From Spiroplasma ixodetis (GTDB lineage: Bacteria; Bacillota_I; Bacilli_A; Mycoplasmatales; VBWQ01), in assembly GCF_027923845.1 (NCBI RefSeq), contig NZ_AP026933.1:992001-1056000 (forward strand): DNA of 64,000 bases, given 5' to 3'. The notes under the pieces are model-generated. The model ran no database searches and was not told the DNA's origin. It worked only from the letters and a program-made list of their open reading frames with translations. Shown here one piece after another: positions 57,606 through 64,000 of the stretch (the first letter of the stretch is position 1; every line of letters begins with the position of its first letter). The translations under genes were made by a program, and so were the position numbers.

Positions 57606-58981
57606 GGAAATGTTTAGTAATCTGTGTAACTTACAAAAATAACTATGTTTAATTAATTCTAGTAAATATAATTAAATGACTAGAAAGAGTGAGTTACAGA
57701 TGGCTAAAAAAGATAACTTTAATAATAATGATCCAATATCAAAAGCAGTAGATTTATTACTAGAAAATACTGAAGATTTAACAACAGTTTTTAAACCTGG
57801 CGGTTTATATAAAGAATTAACAAAAAGATTAGTTGAAAAAATGTTGAATTCTGAAATGCAAAATTATTTAGGATATGAAAAAAATCAACATAGTACTACT
57901 GAAAATGCTCGTAATGGTACAAGTTCAAAAAAATTAATAACTCAACAAGGTAAAATTGAAATTGATGTACCAAGAGATCGCAATAGTAATTTTACTCCTG
58001 TAATAGTTCCTAAAAGGCAAAGAAGATTTGATGGTTTTGATCAACAAGTTCTTTCCTTGTATGCAAAAGGAATGACATTATCTGACATTAGAATGCAGTT
58101 GCAAGAGTTATATCATGGTGCTGATATTAGTGAAAGTGTTATTAGTCAAATTACTGATGATGTTATTGATGATGTTAAAGCATGACAAAATCGACCATTA
58201 GAAAGTATTTATCCTATTGTTTATTTTGATTGTATAGTAGTTAAAGTACGACAAGATAAACGGATTATTAACAAATCAGTTTATATAGCATTAGGAGTTG
58301 ATTTAGAAGGCAAAAAAGATGTTTTAGGATTATGAATTAGTGAAAATGAAGGTTCTAAGTTTTGATTATCTAATTTCACAGAAATGAAAAATCGTGGCTT
58401 AAATGATATTCTTATTGCTTGTAGTGATAATTTAACAGGCATGTCAGAAGCAATACAATCAGTTTATCCTAAAACAGAACATCAATTATGCATTGTTCAT
58501 CAAATTAGAAATAGTTTAAAATATGTTTCATACAAACATCGAAAAGGTCTAGTTGCAGATTTAAAACCAATTTATAGTGCATGTAGTGAAGAACAAGCAA
58601 TGCAAGCTTTAGAATCGTTTGAAAGTAAATGAAATAAACAATATCCTCAAATTACTAAATCTTGATATAAAAATTGAGATAATTTAATGGTTTTTATTAG
58701 TTATCCAGTAGAAATCAAAAGAGTGATTTATACTACAAATGCTATTGAATCTGTTAATAGTCAATTACGAAAAATCATCAGAAATAAAAAAAGTTTTTCC
58801 TAATGATATGGCAGTTTTCAAAATATTTTACTTGGCAATTGAAAATATAACAAAAAAATGAACATTGCCTATTCAAAATTGAAATACAGCAATTGCTCAT
58901 TTTATGATAAAATTTGAAGACAGAATTAATCTAAATTAGTAACTTTGTAAAACAAAGATACACAGATTATTAAAAAGCCTC
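57606..58981 (+). mobile_element. IS256 element without matching TSD
   Basis: Left flank TTGAAAAA (IS30), right flank ATACCTAC (DUF4430-like gene): a recombination junction. Confidence 0.9.
57676..58939 (+). pseudogene. IS256 transposase, late frameshift
   Basis: One extra A near 58788 (ATAAAAAAAGTTTTT) after the catalytic Glu region; the C-terminal 45 residues are lost. Confidence 0.85.
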
Positions 58982-59361
58982 ATACCTACTGAAAAATCAA
59001 TAAATTATTTACCATTTCAATGCTCAATGTATCAAAATTTTTTATCTTCTTGAGTACCTTTTTTACCTTTTACAGCAACCAAAAATCTTCCCAATTGACT
59101 TTTTTCAACAGTAAAATCATTAGAACAAGCACTTAATAAATTACCAAGTGTATTAAAAGTAGTAATATAATTAGTTTTTTCAAGGATAGTTTCCTTGCCG
59201 TTGATAGCTGTAATTTCAATATTAGTAGTAATGCTATTTTGATTAGTAGTACCATTTAAGAATTTTGGGATATAAATAATATTTAGTATTAATGAAGTTC
59301 CTAATATTAATATAATAGAATTATATTTGCATCATTTAATAAATGTTTTATTTTTAATTAT
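58982..59361 (-). pseudogene. DUF4430-like exported protein, fragment
   Basis: From near the N-terminus cut by IS1595 at 59362: KNKTFIKWCKYNSIILILGT (membrane anchor), then TTNIEITAINGKETILEKTN, TTFNTLGNLLSACSNDFTVE, KKFWYIEHWNGK-stop-FIDFSVG. Strands ending in W-x-x-x-x-NGK resemble the transcobalamin-like DUF4430 fold, often partnered with uptake systems. An internal TAA near 59005 and both truncations mark it as dead. Confidence 0.55.
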
Positions 59362-59568
59362 GGCTTTTCTCCCTTTATGTACTATTTTAATTTTATCACA
59401 TAAATGCTGAGAAAAGCCTATCTACGGACTTCTCCCCACATTTTTAAATCAAACATAGAATTACAGTTTCAAAACTAGGTATCTTGTTGAATTTATATGC
59501 AGCTTCTTTAGCATATAAATGAACATGATGTTTTGCAACTTTGATATGTGTTTTAAATGTTCTTCTTA
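59362..59568 (-). mobile_element. IS1595-A, right-end portion
   Basis: Right end and hairpin, internal copy, and the last coding part up to GTTCTTCTTA, where IS5 begins. Counterpart of 55990-56724. Confidence 0.88.
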
Positions 59569-59837
59569 GAACCTGTTTAGAATCTTTTAGAAAATAAGGT
59601 AAAATTACTATATATTTTAAAATAAGAGGTATATATGCATAAAAATTATCCAAGTCATGTTACTAAAGAACAATTTGAGAACATAAAATCAACTTTAGAA
59701 AACAGCAAAAAGAAAACAAAACCAAGAAATTTAGATTTATATGAAGTGTTTTGTGCAGTTTTATATGTATTAAAAAGTGGTTGTCAATGAAGAATGTTAC
59801 CAAAAAATTTTCCAAAATGACAAACTGTATATTATTA

Positions 59838-60778
59838 CGAACTTCTCCCCACATGTACTTGTGGAGGAAACAATGAAATTGAATGAGTTCAATAATACTT
59901 TTCAAACTGAAAAACAATGTCTTGCATATATAGCAAGTTTGAAACAAATCAAATGTAGTAGGTGTTCTAGTTTTAATTTGAATACTTCTAATTTAAGAAG
60001 AATGAGATGTTTGAAATGTCATCAAACATTCAGTATTCTCACGGGCACTATATTTTCAAAGTCACAAACACCTTTAATATCTTGGTTTTATCTCATTTTT
60101 AGATGAATAAACACCAAACATGGAATTCCATCAACTGATGTTGCAAAAGAATTGGGAGTGACCTTGAAAACAGCTTGAAGAATGGGTCATAAAATCCGAA
60201 GTGCCATTGCTAAACAAAAACCTCAATTCATTGTTGAAGGCATAGTGCAAATGGATGAAATGTATCTTTCACATATGGGGTTTAAAAAACAAGGAAGATC
60301 CTTGTTGAATAAAACCTTGATTGTTGGTATTTATGAAAAAACAACCAACAATCTGATTGTGAAAGTATTGAAAAACGCAAACAGTAAAAATCTTTTGCAG
60401 TTTGCAATAAACCACATTTCTTCAAAGTGTGTTGTACATACTGATTTTTGAAAAGGATATCGCGATTTGAAATCGGTTTTCACTAAGCATGAAACAGTTA
60501 ACCATCAAGATGGCTATGTTTCAAAAACTGGTGTAAATACCAACCAAATTGAGTCAGTATGAAAACATATACGAAGAACATTTAAAACACATATCAAAGT
60601 TGCAAAACATCATATTCATTTATATGCAAAAGAAGCTGCATATAAATTCAATAACATACCTAGTTTTGAAACTGTAATGCTATGTTTTATTTAAAAATGT
60701 GGGGAGAAGTTCGTAGATAGGCTTTTCTCAGCATTTATGTGATAAGATTTAAAAATAGTACATAAAGGGAGAAAAGCC
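59838..60778 (+). mobile_element. IS1595-B element in IS5
   Basis: 941 bp, TSD TATTATTA. Left CGAAC, internal GTTCG. Confidence 0.93.
59873..60694 (+). CDS. IS1595-B transposase, intact
   Basis: Reference B protein (273 residues), ATG after GGAGGAAACA. Confidence 0.9.
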
Positions 60779-61383
60779 TATTATTATTTCCAAATTTGAA
60801 GTAAAAACAATGATAAAGAACCTAGTGTATTGCAATTAATTTTAAAAAAATTAGTTAAAAAGATTCGTATTAAGAATCATCGAAAAGAAAAAACTAGTTT
60901 TTGTATAATTGATTCGCAAAGTGTTAAAAATACAGATACTACTGAAAATAAAGGTTATGATGCTGGTAAAAAGATTTCAGGAATAAAACGTCATATTGCA
61001 GTTGATACGCAAGGTTTACCACATGCAATTTACATAACTACAGCAGAAAAAACAGATCGTAATAGTGCTATCATAATGATTAAAAGTGAAAAAGAAAATC
61101 TTTCTACAGTTCAAAAAATAATAGTAGATGCTGGCTATACTGGTGAAAAATTTGCTTCTGCAATCAAAACAATCATAAATGCAAATGTTGAAGTTGTAAA
61201 ACGTAATGAATTACATTCTTTTGTAGTACTACCAAAAAGATGAGTTGTAGAACGAAGCTTTGCATGATTAGAAAAATGCAGAAGATTATGAAAAAATTGT
61301 GAAAGAAAACTAAATACTAGTTTACAAATGGTTGTTCTGTCCTTTATTTCAATTTTATTAAAAAGATTCTAAACAGGTTCTTA

Positions 61384-62245
61384 GAACCTGTTTAGAATCT
61401 TTTAGAAAATAAGGTAAAATTACTATATATTTTAAAATAAGAGGTATATATGCATAAAAATTATCCAAGTCATGTTACTAAAGAACAATTTGAGAACATA
61501 AAATCAACTTTAGAAAACAGCAAAAAGAAAACAAAACCAAGAAATTTAGATTTATATGAAGTGTTTTGTGCAGTTTTATATGTATTAAAAAGTGGTTGTC
61601 AATGAAGAATGTTACCAAAAAATTTTCCAAAATGACAAACTGTATATTATTATTTCCAAATTTGAAGTAAAAACAATGATAAAGAACCTAGTGTATTGCA
61701 ATTAATTTTAAAAAAATTAGTTAAAAGATTCGTATTAAGAATCATCGAAAAGAAAAAACTAGTTTTTGTATAATTGATTCGCAAAGTGTTAAAAATACAG
61801 ATACTACTGAAAATAAAGGTTATGATGCTGGTAAAAAGATTTCAGGAATAAAACGTCATATTGCAGTTGATACGCAAGGTTTACCACATGCAATTTACAT
61901 AACTACAGCAGAAAAAACAGATCGTAATAGTGCTATCATAATGATTAAAAGTGAAAAAGAAAATCTTTCTACAGTTCAAAAAATAATAGTAGATGCTGGC
62001 TATACTGGTGAAAAATTTGCTTCTGCAATCAAAACAATCATAAATGCAAATGTTGAAGTTGTAAAACGTAATGAATTACATTCTTTTGTAGTACTACCAA
62101 AAAGATGAGTTGTAGAACGAAGCTTTGCATGATTAGAAAAATGCAGAAGATTATGAAAAAATTGTGAAAGAAAACTAAATACTAGTTTACAAATGGTTGT
62201 TCTGTCCTTTATTTCAATTTTATTAAAAAGATTCTAAACAGGTTC
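61384..62245 (+). mobile_element. IS5 element, second of a tandem pair
   Basis: Separated from the first by TTA only; TTA also follows (62246-62248). Confidence 0.9.
61450..62237 (+). pseudogene. IS5 transposase, frameshifted
   Basis: One A missing in GTTAAAAGATTCG near 61725, the same loss as in the copy at 24750. Confidence 0.85.
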
Positions 62246-62320
62246 TTAGAGCCTTTAATTAATTTAGGTTTAAATAGTCAAGATGCCAAAAAAGTATTAT
62301 TATTATTTAATAAAAAAAAT
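62246..62320 (+). other. 75-bp host gene fragment
   Basis: Open on the plus strand as EPLINLGLNSQDAKKVLLLF; both sides are cut by IS. Not recognised. Confidence 0.35.
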
Positions 62321-63015
62321 GGCTTTTCTCCCTTTATGTACTATTTTTAAATCTTATCACATAAATGCTGAGAAAAGCCTATCTACGAACTTCTCCCCAC
62401 ATTTTTAAATAAAACATAGCATTACAGTTTCAAAACTAGGTATGTTATTGAATTTATATGCAGCTTCTTTTGCATATAAATGAATATGATGTTTTGCAAC
62501 TTTGATATGTGTTTTAAATGTTCTTCGTATATGTTTTCATACTGACTCAATTTGGTTGGTATTTACACCAGTTTTTGAAACATAGTCATCTTGATGGTTA
62601 ACTGTTTCATGCTTAGTGAAAACCGATTTCAAATCGCGATATCCTTTTCAAAAATCAGTATGTACAACACACTTTGAAGAAATGTGGTTTATTGCAAACT
62701 GCAAAAGATTTTTACTGTTTGCGTTTTTCAATACTTTCACAATCAGATTGTTGGTTGTTTTTTCATAAATACCAACAATCAAGGTTTTATTCAACAAGGA
62801 TCTTCCTTGTTTTTTAAACCCCATATGTGAAAGATACATTTCATCCATTTGCACTATGCCTTCAACAATGAATTGAGGTTTTTGTTTAGCAATGGCACTT
62901 CGGATTTTATGACCCATTCTTCAAGCTGTTTTCAAGGTCACTCCCAATTCTTTTGCAACATCAGTTGATGGAATTCCATGTTTGGTGTTTATTCATCTAA
63001 AAATGAGATAAAACC
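62321..63015 (-). mobile_element. IS1595-B, truncated by IS256
   Basis: Right end to the HTH-coding region; the left end lies beyond the IS256, outside the window. Confidence 0.88.
62405..63015 (-). pseudogene. IS1595-B transposase, interrupted
   Basis: From the RWINTKHGI region to the stop; the catalytic part is complete, with one Gly to Asp change (HQDDYVSK). Confidence 0.8.
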
Positions 63016-63024
63016 GAGGCTTTT

Positions 63025-64000
63025 GAGGCTTTTTAATAATCTGTGTATCTTTGTTTTACAAAGTTACTAATTTAGATTAATTCTGTCTTCAAATTTTATC
63101 ATAAAATGAGCAATTGCTGTATTTCAATTTTGAATAGGCAATGTTCATTTTTTTGTTATATTTTCAATTGCCAAGTAAAATATTTTGAAAACTGCCATAT
63201 CATTAGGAAAAACTTTTTTATTTCTGATGATTTTTCGTAATTGACTATTAACAGATTCAATAGCATTTGTAGTATAAATCACTCTTTTGATTTCTACTGG
63301 ATAACTAATAAAAACCATTAAATTATCTCAATTTTTATATCAAGATTTAGTAATTTGAGGATATTGTTTATTTCATTTACTTTCAAACGATTCTAAAGCT
63401 TGCATTGCTTGTTCTTCACTACATGCACTATAAATTGGTTTTAAATCTGCAACTAGACCTTTTCGATGTTTGTATGAAACATATTTTAAACTATTTCTAA
63501 TTTGATGAACAATGCATAATTGATGTTCTGTTTTAGGATAAACTGATTGTATTGCTTCTGACATGCCTGTTAAATTATCACTACAAGCAATAAGAATATC
63601 ATTTAAGCCACGATTTTTCATTTCTGTGAAATTAGATAATCAAAACTTAGAACCTTCATTTTCACTAATTCATAATCCTAAAACATCTTTTTGCCTTCTA
63701 AATCAACTCCTAATGCTATATAAACTGATTTGTTAATAATCCGTTTATCTTGTCGTACTTTAACTACTATACAATCAAAATAAACAATAGGATAAATACT
63801 TTCTAATGGTCGATTTTGTCATGCTTTAACATCATCAATAACATCATCAGTAATTTGACTAATAACACTTTCACTAATATCAGCACCATGATATAACTCT
63901 TGCAACTGCATTCTAATGTCAGATAATGTCATTCCTTTTGCATACAAGGAAAGAACTTGTTGATCAAAACCATCAAATCTTCTTTGCCTTTTAGGAACTA
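63025..64000 (-). mobile_element. IS256 element, right part (continues past window)
   Basis: Preceded by a 9-bp extra copy of its own end, GAGGCTTTT (63016-63024). Confidence 0.88.
63067..64000 (-). pseudogene. IS256 transposase, frameshifted and partial
   Basis: One T lost in CATCTTTTTGCC near 63689, the same position as in the copy at 28018. Confidence 0.85.

Larger units (their letters stand above)
59635..61372 (+). pseudogene. IS5 transposase, interrupted by IS1595-B only
   Basis: Split at QTVYYY. With the IS removed the frame is unbroken: the only IS5 copy in the window without a frameshift. Confidence 0.85.
59569..61380 (+). mobile_element. IS5 element carrying IS1595-B, first of a tandem pair
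   Basis: TTA on the left (59566-59568) and TTA (61381-61383) between it and the next IS5. Confidence 0.9.

Noticed and set aside
54180-62320. 62246-62320 as the missing N-terminal part of the PLP-enzyme gene
   Set aside because: Neither strand gives the expected sequence before the KKVFYPGL motif; the minus strand reads LNLIKGSK, unlike the family.

Overview
The window looks like a chromosome segment of an insertion-sequence-ridden mollicute, most probably a Spiroplasma. It is very AT-rich. UGA must be read as tryptophan: every transposase and most host genes have in-frame TGA where the family has Trp (translation table 4). The host genes fit the genus: an MreB paralogue, a spiralin-like lipoprotein, BspA/DUF285 and ankyrin proteins, a fructose PTS, and UPF0236/Mbov_0401 proteins. 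No rRNA, tRNA or CRISPR array was recognised by eye.

Roughly two thirds of the window (about 42 kb by summing boundaries) is insertion sequence. There are six types. (1) An IS1595-family element of 939-941 bp in two subtypes, A (ends CGGAC) and B (ends CGAAC), about 17 full or partial copies, 8-bp target duplications (TSDs). (2) An IS256-family element of 1375 bp, 10 copies, 8-bp TSDs. (3) An IS5-family element of about 864 bp, 6 copies, TTA/TAA TSDs. (4) An IS3-family element (ends TGGATGGG / CCATTCCA), about 6 copies or pieces, 3-bp TSDs. (5) A second IS3-family element, one copy at 490-1834, 4-bp TSD. (6) An IS30-like element of 1077 bp, 5 copies plus a solo end.

Layout. 1-5.4 kb: a large protein of unknown function broken by IS1595, IS3 and IS256. 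5.4-12.9 kb: a small membrane protein, a broken ankyrin-type gene, a UPF0236 gene carrying IS1595, and a multi-spanning membrane protein. 13-16.1 kb: tsaB ending in a run of 45 T, old IS debris, and the 3' end of a BspA-like gene. 16.2-21.6 kb: mreB (IS5-interrupted), ruvX, udk (IS1595-interrupted). 21.7-31.0 kb: one 312-codon propeller-like gene spread over 9.3 kb by seven IS copies nested four deep. 31.4-37.5 kb: spiralin-like pseudogene, a two-TM protein split by IS1595, dnaE. 37.8-43.5 kb: ankyrin fragment, a second UPF0236 gene, azoR/acpD, 5' part of the BspA-like gene. 43.5-50.7 kb: solid IS. 50.7-54.2 kb: fructose PTS, manA, and a Cys/Met PLP-enzyme fragment. 54.2-64 kb: IS again, with one DUF4430-like remnant.

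Many insertions can be removed on paper using their TSDs, and the host reading frame then closes exactly; this was done for the large protein, mreB, udk, the propeller gene, the two-TM protein, UPF0236 and BspA. Several IS copies lack matching TSDs, and two gene or element halves lie far apart with TSDs that match each other. This indicates recombination between IS copies, or misassembly at 1-1.4 kb repeats. Housekeeping genes also carry single-base frameshifts, mostly in A/T runs. Either this genome is decaying or the sequence has residual indel errors; raw reads are needed to decide.

The most novel-looking structure is the IS1595 element. Its right end is double: a perfect inverted copy of the left end sits about 55-70 bp inside, followed by a 57-bp hairpin whose outer arm is the true transposition end.
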